In this document: positions 22,199-33,776 of the stretch, one piece after another
How positions within the stretch are numbered: position 1 is the first letter of the stretch
Layout: every line of letters begins with the position of its first letter
Assembly: GCA_910574455.1 (NCBI GenBank)
Contig: CAJSYZ010000001.1
Span: 1,657,424-1,721,423 of the forward strand
DNA: 64,000 bases
DNA from: Trichaptum fuscoviolaceum
Lineage: Eukaryota; Basidiomycota; Agaricomycetes; Hymenochaetales; Trichaptaceae
Reading direction: 5' to 3'
Made by a program: the position numbers and the translations under genes
The notes under the pieces: model-generated
Databases searched by the model: none
Told to the model about the DNA's origin: nothing
What the model saw: the letters and a program-made list of their open reading frames with translations, nothing else

Positions 22199-23682
22199 AT
22201 GGCGTCGACAAGCGCTTCAGGTCAATCAAAACCAAGCATTCGCCGCAAATCGTCGGCGCAGAATATACTCTCGACGTTCAGGTCTGCGTCGAGCTCGAAC
22301 CCGCCACAGACAGCGACGGGATTGACAATGCAGATTCCATCTGGGGCGTTGAATTCTGGCATGAACGGTTACGTCGGATCAGCGACGCCTATCACAAGTA
22401 CTCCCATGTCGCGCGAGTGGGACGCACAGTCATTAGCGGGCGACTCCATGAACTCGAATCAGCCTCTGACGGCGGGTGCGAATGGTACACCGACACTAAC
22501 ACAGGGCACAACGGCGGAGTCGCTGAGGGATCTGGTTATGAAGAGGATGATCACACTCACCTACTTACGCAATGTTCATGAAGGGTGAGTCTTAGATTGC
22601 TGAAAATCGAATTATGAGCTGAAGAAGTTGAGCTTTACAGTCGAAGCCATTGGTTTAATACGGTCATGATCACCAAAGCTGAGCTCGAAAAGGTGTTTGA
22701 CAATAATTCGATGAAGAAACGGTATGCTCCCTGTCGATCTCAGTTCACATGAGCTGATTGCCTTTTGGTCTACAATTAGGACACTACGATTTGCGATTCT
22801 TGGGATGTCGTTGTCGGCTGTCTTTGATAACACGAACGCCAGTGACTTACTCAAGACGTTGCTCAATATCCTAGCCGAGTATGATCAGTCGAGAGATGAA
22901 AACTATAACAAACCGAAAATGGTACGAATGTATGTGTACATTCTACTGCGCAAACTAATTGCGACTATACCTGTAGCGATTCTTTCGTCCTTCCAAAGCA
23001 TCGAGACGACAAGCTGGGGCCATGAACGACTACGCTATGAGCTTCCCCGAAGCAGGCGAGGCGTCATACCTTGTTACTCCTCATGTTGTCAGTATCTCCA
23101 AGTGATAATACTCCTTATCCCTTTACTGACCCTCATCCTAGCCATTTCCATTGGACTATCACCAGACGTTACTCTCCCTTCTCGACATCCTTTCGGAGGT
23201 GTATCATAAAATCTCAAAGATTCTTGGACCTTCACCAATGCCCCACTCCGGCCACCACATGATGGGTCCGTTAGGTGTACTTTCTCCTACACCGGGCGTC
23301 TCCTACCTATTTCAAGGGAGTGAAACGAGCCATACGGCTGATGGTGAAGGCAGCCTTTGGGGTATTGCGAACGGACCGCATATGGCGAGCGGACTTGCTA
23401 TCGGAGGGATGATGAGTCCTCCTGCATCGTGGTCACCAACTTTGGGGGATATGGTGATAAAGATTGACAGCAAGCTGAAGGTATGCTCCTTAGACTTATG
23501 GATATATGTGTTAAGCTAAGCATTTTCTGTATCAGAAAATCATTGCTTTACTATTGAAAGAGCTTGATCAGTTCGCTCGCAACGCAATCAGAGACGAGCT
23601 GGCGTCGCTAGACCCATTACTTCGAAATCAAGCGCTCCCTGATGGTGCACGAGAACAGTATGACTTCGAAGGGCCGATATAA
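22199..23682 (+). CDS. Conserved fungal protein of unknown function
   Basis: The ATG at 22199 opens a Ser/Thr-rich leader (MASTSASGQSKPSIRRKSS...). A globular part follows in several exons: LRDLVMKRMITLTYLRNVHEG, SHWFNTVMITKAELEKVFDN, TLRFAILGMSLSAVFDNTN, a basic linker, FPLDYHQTLLSLLDILSEVY, HHMMGPLGVLSPTPGVSYLF and LLKELDQFARNAIRDELASLDPLL. The stop is at 23680-23682. The split motifs join in frame at canonical splice sites, which is strong evidence of a functional gene. I recall similar proteins across Agaricomycetes but know no function. There is no signal peptide, and the helical content suggests a scaffold or regulatory protein. It is divergent from NTF2. Confidence 0.75.
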
Positions 23683-23980
23683 GCATTTGATTTTTTTCCA
23701 TACTTTGGGTATACTGTTGGACTTTCTGTATTACTTGCTCTGTGTCTTGTTGTAACTTATTAATATGGATGTATTATAAACGGCTAGATTTTCTAGTAAC
23801 TACTCTATGTATCATAGGATCATCTAATTATTATTCTTTCAGATCACTGAAAATGTATTGATGAATCATGTAGCACAGCCGCAGTTTAGGTTCAGTGAGG
23901 ACAGCGCGTCGCGACGCGCTTTTGTAACATCACTGTCTTCCCCATAGTATGCACATTCCAGTAGTCTTCCTCAACGTTCG

Positions 23981-25626
23981 ATGAAACAGTCTATCGAGGA
24001 ACTTTCAAAGAACATAACTGATCCCTCAGACTTTCCTAAAAATGAACTTGCCCCAGGACTTCAAGATCTTGACAAAGCTTGCCGGTGTGCAATCTGCGGC
24101 GACATCTTCGACGCGCCGATGATGTTGCAATGCGGGCACTCCTTCTGCTCTTTGGTACGTTATGAAATCCAACCATCGCTGAAGCTTCCATAAACATTCT
24201 TCAAAGTGTGTGAGGCAGTTTTTGCGGGAAAGACACGAATGCCCTTCTTGTCGCACTCAGGCGGAAGAAATGCACCTTACAAAGAATGTGGCTGTTGAAG
24301 AGTTGAGTATGAAGTGGAAGGTTTCGAGGTTCGTGCTCAAGCGTACTCATGCGATGTTCTATACATTGATCAACGCATAAAGACCATTCATCCTTGACTT
24401 GATTGAACGAGTTGCGAGCTCATCAAGGCCAACGAAGAAAAGAAGACTAAATTCCGACCTAGCCACAGCCTCGGATGCTACACCAAAACCAAACCGTAAA
24501 AGGCCTGCGCCAGATGTCATAACGATGGACCACTCGAGGTCTTCGGAAGACGGGCCACGAGACACTGAAGGAGTGGAAGTCATTGCTGACTCGGAGGATG
24601 AAGATAATCTGCAGCCCGAGCTTGTCCCAAGCTCAGATGTCGAAGAAAACAACTCTATCTCAGATCGTCAGTCTCTTCTAATGCCGCTGCCCTGCATCTT
24701 TCTAATTCTCGTTTCAGAAGACAATTTGATCGATTGCCCTCTTTGCCAGAAAAAAGTGCGACTGCGGTACATAAATGCGCACATGGATAACGGATGCGGA
24801 CTACATGTTGTATCCAATGTAGCTAGCTCTTCAAAAAAACAGCGGAACGAGACGAAGAACAAGTGGAACTCTATGTTCTCGTCGGTGAAAGTGAATGGAG
24901 TGAAAGGCAACGGCAAAGGGAAAGAATTGGGAAGGTTGGTTGCTGATTTCACTCAACACTTTACTCTGTGTATATTAATCATCTTTCTATAGGAATATAT
25001 CAAACACTGTTGACGAGTCCGCTGAACGACTACCGAAACCGAACTACCATTCCTTGAAGGAGAAGAAGATACGCGAAATGCTTACTGAATATGGCCTTCC
25101 TTCGCATGGCTCGAAGAGTCAACTAGTTGCACGACATACACAGTACGAATATATATGCTTGTCATGTTTTTAATGACTGAAGGTTTTTTTCCTAAGCTTC
25201 GTTATCCTATACAATTCGAATTTGGATCGGCCTTTAGTAGCTCGCAAGACTATTGGTGTCCTTCGCAAAGAACTGAAATCTTGGGAAGATAGCCTGGGAG
25301 TCAAGAAGGCTTCGATAGACGACAATAAGGCATATTTGGTGTGTACATGGCCTTGCACTTTTTATTCCCAATACTTAAACTATGCTCCTTGATAGAAACA
25401 GCATAATTCGGAGTTCAAGAAGCGTATTGAGGAGGCGAGAGCAAGTCATGCTCGAGATAAAGCTAAGCTCAGCGAAAAGGCAACATCCCCGAACCATGTA
25501 CAGACAACTTCACTGGTTGATAGTAATGAACCCCAATCCACTTCCGCCGACGCAAATAATCGAGCTGTTATAGAGACTGTAATATCGGACTCCGAAGAAG
25601 AGCTAGAACGACTTATAATGGACTAA
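23981..25626 (+). CDS. RAD18: Postreplication repair E3 ubiquitin ligase Rad18
   Basis: The protein starts MKQSIEELSKNITDPSDF. The RING finger is CAICGDIFDAPMMLQCGHSFCSL, completed across an intron by CVRQFLRERHECPSC. A UBZ-type zinc finger (DCPLCQKKVRLRYINAHMDNGC) lies in the middle. A SAP motif (HSLKEKKIREMLTEYGLP, then HGSKSQLVARHTQ) and the Rad6-binding-like region (ILYNSNLDRP...LRKELKSWE) follow. The stop is at 25624-25626. With Rad6, this enzyme mono-ubiquitinates PCNA at stalled forks. The domain order is complete, and the exons join in frame through short introns. Confidence 0.88.
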
Positions 25627-26102
25627 CACTGTTGCTGTGTTTGTATGTACAATCCTATCTAATTGCAATGGTTGTCTTGACTGAAGGTTGTTTTGCTAAA
25701 GAATATCTAATCCCGTCACCATCACTGCTAACACTGCAAACTATTGAAAACAACTTAAGTTGAAGAATGCAGGGTAGTGACGATTCGTCGCTATTATTGC
25801 ATTCTGACGAGCTGGTAGTGAGGTCTTCTGATCTGCAAGACTAAATATTGCTTGTTCCGTCGATACAATTTCGGCCCGCCGGCACATTTGAAGTCCACGG
25901 ACGAAGCGGAGGATAGACGACACGTCCCCGTGACTAGCATCATATTTCTCATTCCATTTCTTCCCTTTCCTGCGGACCGCCGTTTCGAAATGTAGATGGT
26001 GTCTGCATGAACTACCGGAAGCTCCTGTCCGTTTCATCGTTGTGATCAGACATAAAAGGTTGCACTCTTTATGCTAGTCGACAAAAAAGCCCTGTGACCG
26101 AA
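25627..26102. other. Spacer before the esterase pair
   Basis: A 98-codon minus-strand open frame (25741-26037) is present but matches nothing I recognise. A CATAAAAG near 26051 may be the TATA element for the next gene. Confidence 0.45.
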
Positions 26103-27254
26103 ATGAATCTGTACGGGACTTTTCTATTACTGCTTCTCAGCCTTGCTGCACCTTCTCCAGCTCACGCTGATGTATCGAAAGTAGGACCCAAAGCCGGGCA
26201 AATTAGGAACCTCGTTACGTTCGGAGATTCGTACTCGGACGTCGGAAGTCCTGCAGATGGCGGAGTCGCCTGGCCTACGTACGCTGCGGGCTATGGCCAC
26301 TTCGACCTCTTCCCATTCGCGAAGAGCGGTGCGACTTGCTCAAACAACCTGACGAATAGGCCCTTTCCGTCGGTCTTCGAAAGCCAGCTGCCACTCTATT
26401 TCTCTGAAGTCGCCAACGGGACTTTGAAGTTGAACCCGGACGAGACTATGTATACCCTTTGGATTGGCACAAATGATGTTGGAAGAGCATCGTTATTAAC
26501 TGGCGATCAAATGCCGGGCGTAACAATTGTGGATACAGTCAGCTGTGCCGTGAATTGGGTCAAAGCATTATATGAAAAAGGGGCTAGAAACTTCGTATTC
26601 CAGAACGTAAGATATTATATTTGCTACCTGAGTCGATGCTAAGATCTATGGTTTCAGATGATTCCTCTCCAAGACACTATCCTCTACTCCAAAAACTCAT
26701 ACCCGAACCGGTATTGGACTTTCCAAAGGAATGCGACGGAATGGAGTCTGTTTATGACCGAGTTAACAACTGCTGGCAACGCATTAGCGGAACTCATGCT
26801 CCAGAGTCTGGCGCCTACCCTTCACGGCGCTCATATAGGTATTAGCTCACGTTAATAACGGATTCACTTACTCGCTAATATAACACATTATTGAAGGCCT
26901 GTTCGATTCGCATGCACTTATTTCTGACATCATTGCAAATCCTGCGAACTACTTGAATGGCACGGCCGCACTGAATGTTGTCACACCCCTGAGATCCTGT
27001 GTTTTTCAACTTAATGAAAGTGTCAGCGACGCAGGCGTCTGCACCATCGTCAACGGGACGGATAGGGACAGTTATCTTTGGTATTTGTTTTTTCTTGTAA
27101 CTTTATTCGCGAATATTCTAAGTTCACTTCCTTTGCCTATCTTTTCAGGTTTGACGAGCTTCATCCATCAGAGCAGACGGACAGAGTCATAGCGAGGGAA
27201 ATAACGAATACTATCTTGCGCAAGTCAGACAAATGGACAACTTGGTTCAGCTGA
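26103..27254 (+). CDS. Secreted GDSL/SGNH esterase, CE16 type (copy 1)
   Basis: The ATG at 26103 starts a signal peptide (MNLYGTFLLLLLSLAAPSPAHA). The SGNH blocks are block I VTFGDSYSDVG, block II with SGATCSNN, block III LWIGTNDVG and block V FDELHPSEQ with Asp and His. Four exons are seen. Exon 1 (26103-26606) ends QN, exon 2 starts at 26658 with MIPLQDTILYS, and further introns follow HGAHI and DSYLW. CE16-type enzymes are extracellular acetylesterases acting on short acetylated sugars from hemicellulose. The gene is followed by a tandem paralogue. It has one more intron, in the DSYLW/FDELHP position, than that paralogue. Intact. Confidence 0.85.
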
Positions 27255-27821
27255 TTTTTCTCTAAGAATAAGATTCGTGGAAACTTCTATTATTTGGGCT
27301 TCGATCTCGGGCAGAATTACCAGTGTAGACTTCCACCGAGGTCCGTGACCAACCGAAGAACACAAAATAAAAGAAGTCATTACGCAATATTTGTCTTGTT
27401 GTGCGAAAGGCTGTTTGCCAGTCCGTGTAAATCTCTAGATCAGATGAACAGTAGAGCAATACTGAGTACTCCTTTCCACCTGCATAAAGACATCTAACGT
27501 CGTCTTCGTCTTCAGGACTTTGAACGCCCTTCAAGCCATGGCTAAACACTGTCACTAGCCTCTACGAGTGTGTCACTTCTAAAGCACATGATCGATCACC
27601 CGTGCCATGCCACATGCAAGCAAATCGTAGTAATTGGCCGAAGTTACCCCGCAATGCTCTCTGCCTGGTTGACCTGTGCATTCTCTGTGCTTCCTATGTC
27701 TTACAACGACGCGGACAGAACTTCGGTTTGGAAGAATTCAGCGGTATAAAATAACTTCAAGCCATGGGGTGTATCACAAATTCTGCTGAACTCCCAAGTC
27801 CGTGAATACTTTGAGGTCACC
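27255..27821. promoter_or_regulatory. Upstream region of esterase copy 2 with TATA box
   Basis: No gene is seen. TATAAAAT at 27745-27752 lies about 70 bp before the ATG at 27822 and is the best core-promoter candidate. Confidence 0.5.
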
Positions 27822-28890
27822 ATGCGTGCCACCCTCTTTTCTCTCGTTCTGCTCACCACTCCGTTCTTCACCTCTGCGCTGGGTCCTCGTCCCGGGCAAA
27901 TAAAAAATGTAGTCACATTTGGCGACTCTTACACGGATATCGTATCCATCTCTGACGGCGGCACACCATGGCCTGTCTACCTCGCAGGCTACGCCAACCT
28001 CAACCTCTTCAGCTTTGCGCGCAGTGGGGGGACTTGTTCAAATGCATCCACACCGCGCGTTTTCCCTGGTGTAACCGAGAATGAGATACCCGACTACCTT
28101 GCAGAGCGCGCGAATGGCACACTCAAGAAGGTCAACGATGATCTTGAGGGTACTGTGCACACTTTGTGGATCGGTACGAACGATCTTGGCGTAGGCGAAC
28201 TCCTCACCGGTCAACAGACACCTGGCGTTACTGTCGTCGATGTCGTGAACTGCATTGCAAATTGGGTTACGACACTTTACGAACACGGTGCTCGCAATTT
28301 CATCGTTCAGAATGTGTGTATCTGTCCTCATTTACGAACAACGAAACCAATTGGTAACTCTCTCTAGGCTCTCCCTCTAGAGCACACTATCCTCTACTCC
28401 GCCGGTTCATATCCAAATCGGTATTGGGTATTGGAACGCAATACAACCGAATGGAGCATTTTCATGACCGAATTGAGCCGCTCGTACAACCAGCTCACTA
28501 ACTTAACTCTGAAGGCTCTTGCGCCGGAGCTCCCGGGTGCTCACGTTGGTTCGTTCAGTTTCTTTGTCTTTCCTACAGACCATAACTGACGAATTCTTAG
28601 GTCTATTTGATTCTCATGGTCTCTTCAGTGATATGATTGCCCACCCCCAAAACTATTTGAATGGTACTGCACCGCTCAATGTCACCGGTGCAGTCGACGC
28701 TTGCGTGTATCCCCTCAATGCTGGACCCGATGCCGTTGCTGAATGCACGGTCGCCACTTCGACGGATAAGGACAGTTTCCTATGGTTCGATGAACTTCAC
28801 CCATCGGAACAGGCTGACAGGGTCGTCGCGAAAAATATGGCGAATGCTATCACTCGCAAGTCCGAGAAATGGATCACTTGGTTCTCGTGA
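27822..28890 (+). CDS. Secreted GDSL/SGNH esterase, CE16 type (copy 2)
   Basis: A signal peptide (MRATLFSLVLLTTPFFTSA) is followed by block I VVTFGDSYTDIV, block II SGGTCSNA, block III LWIGTNDLG and block V WFDELHPSEQ. The exon order matches copy 1, except that the final exon reads straight through FLWFDELHP where copy 1 has an intron. The ends of both proteins are close (KSEKWITWFS against KSDKWTTWFS). The two genes lie head to tail about 570 bp apart, a typical tandem duplication. Several N-x-S/T sites suggest glycosylation. Likely role: deacetylation of plant-wall oligosaccharides. Intact. Confidence 0.86.
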
Positions 28891-29193
28891 TCCTTTTAAA
28901 AGGTAGAGAGGAGCAACATGACAAACGATGTATTACTATGAAACATATATGATACAATAGATTTCAGACAACAAGAATAAGTCGAACGTGAGTGGTCGTG
29001 CCAATGCCTATGTACTATAAGTACAATGAGGATGATGAGAGTCATTACCAGCGCATCCGAGTCTATAAAAGAGGGGATCGTCATGAAATGCGAAATGTTC
29101 TAATTCCCCAGCGTAACCGAAGTCCATGTCAAAAAATGCCAGTGTGGCATTCTCCAAAAGAAACGTAACCCAAAAAGAAAAGAGCATGTGCGA
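28891..29193. other. Convergent 3' spacer
   Basis: The esterase (plus) and the cupredoxin-like gene (minus) end toward each other here. Nothing else is seen. Confidence 0.6.
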
Positions 29194-30442
29194 TCACAAG
29201 AAGAGACCAAAGAACAGGGCGACAACGGACACTGCGACGCCGGCGCCACGAGTGACTCGTACCGCTCCTGCTCCACTCGCGGTGGACGACGAGGAGGAAC
29301 CGCTCGACGTAGAGGTCGATGTACCATTGAGCTGCTTTGCGAGCGAAACGAACGCCTCGAAGTTGTTCGCACCAGACTCAACTGCGTTAGCAGCAAAAAC
29401 CATGCCTGATCCACAGTGGTTCGCTTGACGGCAATAAGCCCAGATAGGCGCAGTGTTGTTCACCTCAACAGTGAAGGTCGGGAAGGTGGTAGCGTCGGCA
29501 GCGACGGGCATGAAACCTGAGTCGAAGCCAATCTGACCGGAAGTCGATGTGGATGTGAGTGAGCGGCATGGTGCATTGAAGGAGGATTGGGTGACGGTGT
29601 GGTTCTTTTGCATGAACTGGAAGGTGATGGTGTCTCCGACTTGTGCGGTAATGTTAGACGGGGAGAAGACAAGGTCTGGAGAAAGATAATGAATTAAGAG
29701 GTTTAGTGTATAATTCGGAGAGTAGACTTACTGGCACCGCCAACAGTGATGAGATGGTTGGTCGAACTGACACTCGTAGGCGCAGCAGAGCCAGGGTACG
29801 ATCCGTACGTAGTGGTGACGACATCGCCACCGCTGACAGTGACAGTAGCAGTAACAGTGACGACAGATGCAGCAGCAGTGGTAGACGCAGCAGCCGCGGT
29901 AGTAGAAGTACCGCTGGCGTTAGCGGCAGCCTGGAACTGGGCGAAGTTGTTACCCGGGTTCACGGCGAAGACCATTCCTTGCTGGCAATGGCCTGTCTGA
30001 CGACAATAGACCCAGATCGGATTCGTATCAACAACGGTGAGCTGGGCCTGCGGGAATGGGCCATCGGTGTTATTATCGGCAACGAATTGGCTGAAAAATG
30101 AAGGAGGTGAGTGACGATGAGATGGAAGCACGCATATATGCAACTTACAAGCCAGAATCAAAACCGTTCGGCGCGAGTTGACATGGGTTCGCAAGTGTAG
30201 ATTGTGTAGCAGTGTGGTTTTTCTGCTTGAACGTGAAAACGACTGTATCTCCAGGGTCTGCAGTCTAAACGATCGTGAGCTGCAAGTCCGTCTTGATGAA
30301 CGACGGCAAAGCTTACCACAAACTGTGGAGTATATTGCAAAATTCCTGGTCCACCAACGGTGACCGAGTGCACTGCACCACGGACAGGGATGGCAGCGAG
30401 CGACAGAAGTGCAACGCCAGCGACAGCAGAGAAGAACTTCAT
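29194..30442 (-). CDS. Secreted serine/threonine-rich protein with two cupredoxin-like domains, probably GPI-anchored
   Basis: The protein starts at 30442 with a signal peptide (MKFFSAVAGVALLSLAAIPVRG). Domain 1 reads VFTFKQKNHTATQSTL, then WVYCRQTGHCQQGMVF. A Thr/Ala/Val-rich linker follows, then domain 2 reads FQFMQKNHTVTQSSF and WAYCRQANHCGSGMVF. In each domain the His of KNHT and the Cys, His and Met of the second block are where type 1 copper ligands belong. The linker to domain 2 crosses an intron (A/N-LVFSPSNITAQVGDTI). The end is a Ser/Thr-rich stretch and a hydrophobic tail (VAVSVVALFFGLFL), which suggests a GPI signal. These fungal extracellular cupredoxin-like proteins are abundant at the cell surface; their precise role is not settled. 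Intact. Confidence 0.8.
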
Positions 30443-31328
30443 GGTGAATTGGCTTGAGTATCGAATGAAAGCGTTAGAGAGCGTAATCGTCTAAGATGCA
30501 CTGGGCACTTGGCGGCGTAAACGTCGGAGGTGGGGATGGAAGTGGTTGGAAGGTAAAGTTGAAGGGGCATGTTGAAGTCGAACAAAGAGCATTATATACC
30601 GCCCAAGGTCGTAGACGCCGCACAAAAGACTCGCATTCAGCCCGAAGAACAAAGGCAACACGCGGACACGTGACTAAGCACAGCCACACTTCTTCGCTAT
30701 TGTTCCCTCAGAACAAAGACCTTTCCTCTTCCCTTTATCACCTTGGTGATCGCCTCCGAATATCTGACTCGGTAAGCAGGGCCAATGCTTGAATACAATA
30801 AGGCCTATTAGTGTCAAAGAGCAACAGAATGTCTCATTCCGACAAATATGGATATATCCGAAGAGCCCGATCCCTCAGGAAAAATACATTTATGTGTGCA
30901 GAACGACTCATGCTCAGCAAGCAAGACTCAGCAAGAGCAGATCTTAGTATCGTATTTATGTAAGACTCAGAGATAGTCAGTCATTCCGAGTCGCAGAGTT
31001 CGTGGAGTAAATGAATTAATTAACATTTCTAAGGAGGTGGATGGGTCCGTGTTTTGACTTGTTTGCGCGCCAGTCTCAAGTCGCTCCCGTCTCGTCGATT
31101 GATCGATCGATCGATTCGTTCCAATGACTCGCCGTATGAGCAATTTGAAGAATGAATACATGCATGCTGAAATTTTGGCCTCAGGTTTTCGGTTTATAAT
31201 ATTTCTGGCAGCTACAAATACTGGACAATGTACAACTACATTGCATAACGGTCAGAATGCAAGACAATGGCGTATTCAATACATTTTTCTGGTAGAGTTT
31301 GAGATCCGGTTGTCCATCCTTACAATCT
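30443..31328. other. Upstream region of the cupredoxin-like gene and spacer
   Basis: A TATATAAT on the minus strand (30591-30598) may be the TATA element. A self-complementary GATCGATCGATC run lies near 31100-31115. No gene is supported. Confidence 0.5.
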
Positions 31329-33098
31329 TCATACATATGCCTCCACGAAAGCACCCCATTTCTCAATGACGGGCTTGACAAGCAACTCCCATTCCCTGCC
31401 TTTATACCTTCCTCTTTCAGGTCGTCGGAAAGAGAATATCTCCTTGTGCATCTGGCCGCCTAAATTGGTGGTGGGATCATTAGTAGTCAACACACGGAGA
31501 TAAGCATAGGATAACGAATGCTCACAGTCAGGACAAGGTTTACCTGCTGTGCGCAATTTCGCAGGCGACGCAGGAGCTCTCTTAGCCGATGACTTTGGTG
31601 TCCCACTTCTCGAGGTCGACTTTCCACTATCATCGCTGCCCTTTCTCTCCATGTGCGGACCCATTTTCGGGAACTCCTTGTGCAGGTACGGCGCATGCAG
31701 TACCAGATCCGCGAGCTCAAGATGTACAAGCCGCTCGAGACGATGACAGTTCTCACCTTTTTCGCCGGCCTTCACGCGTGCCTTCATCAAGCTTCCATCA
31801 CCGTCCCCGTCGTCTTCCACTGTGCCCGGCCACCACCCACGCAGAACCTGTTCCTTGGATCCGCATTGCTTGCCCCACTGATCTATGCGCTTGTTGAGGT
31901 TGACGGCTCGACCAACTTTGAGGTGGATGACAGAGAGTGCATCGGGGTCTAGTTCATATAGTTGAGATTAGCTCTCCCAATACCTTTATCTAACTTTAAT
32001 ACCTCGAATTTCAAAGGTGTATATGTAACCGGGAACATCGTGCTGAGAACCAGGTTTCTCCATCTCAACGCGTAGAGCTGCTTGAGTATCGGGATGCAAG
32101 TAGTCTGGTATCCAATCTACACGTTGATCAGCAACATTATACACCAGTAGTTCCGTAGAACGTACCAGCAAATGTGACCCAGTTGTCACGACCACCTTTC
32201 CGTGAGTGGAATCCCGTTGGCTCTAGCACTTCCTTCGTATGCTGGAAACAGAATCTCGGAAATGGTGTGTCTGGATCTAAGATACTCAACGGCGGAGGCG
32301 CTTTCACCTGTCTCGTACACCGCTCGCCCTTCTTCGTCATCCCTGAACATTGCGTCTTGTCGTTTGCGCCATTCTTGCCAGCGGTCGAGCCCGCCGTAGA
32401 TACAATAGGGCTTGGAGGAGATGATTCGGCGCGGGGTCGTCCGAATGCAGTGACTTCCACATCAAGACGTTGTGGACGCTCCGGAGACGGGTTCAAGCTA
32501 TTGGTCCCGCCTGATTTACCCGCAGACATGCGCGGCTCGTCAGAGTGCGGGCGAGGTGGAAATGCAGGCGGAGATGGACGGTTGTTCGGCGCATTTAGCA
32601 TAAGGGTCGCCGAGCTATCATCTGGGACAGACAGCGCATGCTGCATTGTTAACGAAGGCATATACCCCGCCTGGGGTGAAGGCATTGGCATAGGCATGAC
32701 TAATGCTGGTGGTCGAGGCAATGGCCCAGGCGAAGGAGGACTGACATTTGGAAGAGGAAAGAGAGGTGGAGAAGATGATAGGACGCCTGGGTTTGCAGGT
32801 CCTTGTCTAGTGTGGATGAGATTCTGTAATCGTTTTAATTCGATGTAAGAAATACTCACTTGAATCCACCGACAAACTCCTGCCGACGAGGTCCTTCACC
32901 CAGGCTCAATGCGTTCAGGGCATTCGAAAGCTCTTGCTGCCCAGAGCTCAGTTTGTCCTTTGGTGGAACAGGAGGCGTACTAGCGAAGGATGGTCCATGT
33001 TTATCATCTTCCGATTTCTTTCTCCCGTGGGCCTTGAGCTCTGCAAGGTGACGTTTTAGGCGCTCCAGCTTGAATGTCAGGCAGGACGAAGGTGCTTC
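31329..33098 (-). CDS. T5orf172/DUF1766 (GIY-YIG-like, Mug113-type) protein, 5' end unresolved
   Basis: The exon whose 5' edge is at 33098 (EAPSSCLTFKLERLKRHLAELK...) has no Met and a TAG acceptor before it, so a small first exon lies further upstream. A Pro/Ser-rich middle follows (NPGVLSSSPPLFPLP...). Next is a Cys-containing motif (CSGMTKKGERCTRQV, then FCFQHTKEVL). The T5orf172 core comes after it: GYIYTFEIR joined to DPDALSVIHLKVGRAVNLNKR, DQW and RGWWPG. The tail is HRLERLVHLELADL...CPDC...HKEIFSFRR...VIEKWGAFVEAYV, with the stop at 31329. The core resembles a GIY-YIG nuclease fold. Proteins of this type are common in fungi and lack a firm function. Confidence 0.75.
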
Positions 33099-33776
33099 CT
33101 AGGAGCCGATTCACTGAAGAGAGGAGAGGGAGACGATAGAGACAATTCAGCTTTATTCCGATAGCCTTTGACAATGCACTGTAGAGCGATAAGCAGTGTA
33201 ACCTTTGAGAACAAGCAGTGCAGATATATTGCCTTCCAGAAGACTATTGTCCTCAACCGCGTAGATCAGTGTCGTGAGTTGTCACCTTCTCTAGTTCAGA
33301 TTTGATGGGAAGAATGTATGTAAAGTTGAAGCCTGTCCAGTAGCGTTACATGAAAGCGGTATTCAAGTTGTTCTCGTCGCCGCCGTTGTGAGCGATGAGC
33401 AGTGAACACAGCTTTCGTATGGCCAACTTGACACCAAATATAGCAACTTGAATGCTGTGCCATGATCATGTTTGGCAACCATTTTCAAGTTTTCAGTGTT
33501 CTGCTTCCGCCCTCTTTGTCGCCTTTCCCTCCTTTCGAAGACAGCCTACTGTCTACAATCTTGCAATAAACACGACAAAGTGAGTGCCATCTCTCGAAAC
33601 AGGTGCTTGTTGAAAGATGAAACGCACTGGGCTCTGCATGTACCTTGATGTTACGCACTACGCTCGTACGCGGGCGGCGGCCTAGAAAACCGTTAACTGA
33701 TCTCTTTTGTTCTATGAGAGAGTTGAAAAGAATATCTGGAACTTATACTGATTAACTCTTCATAGAAACTGCTGAT
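33099..33776. other. Divergent spacer with CTTGAA words
   Basis: This region lies between the T5orf172 gene and LCP5 and probably contains the missing first exon of the former. Five CTTGA/TCAAG-type words occur within about 33330-33490, a local excess. No separate gene is supported. Confidence 0.5.

Noticed and set aside
32174..32848. 224-codon plus-strand open frame
   Set aside because: It is antisense to the Pro/Ser-rich exon of the T5orf172 gene, which has domain support.
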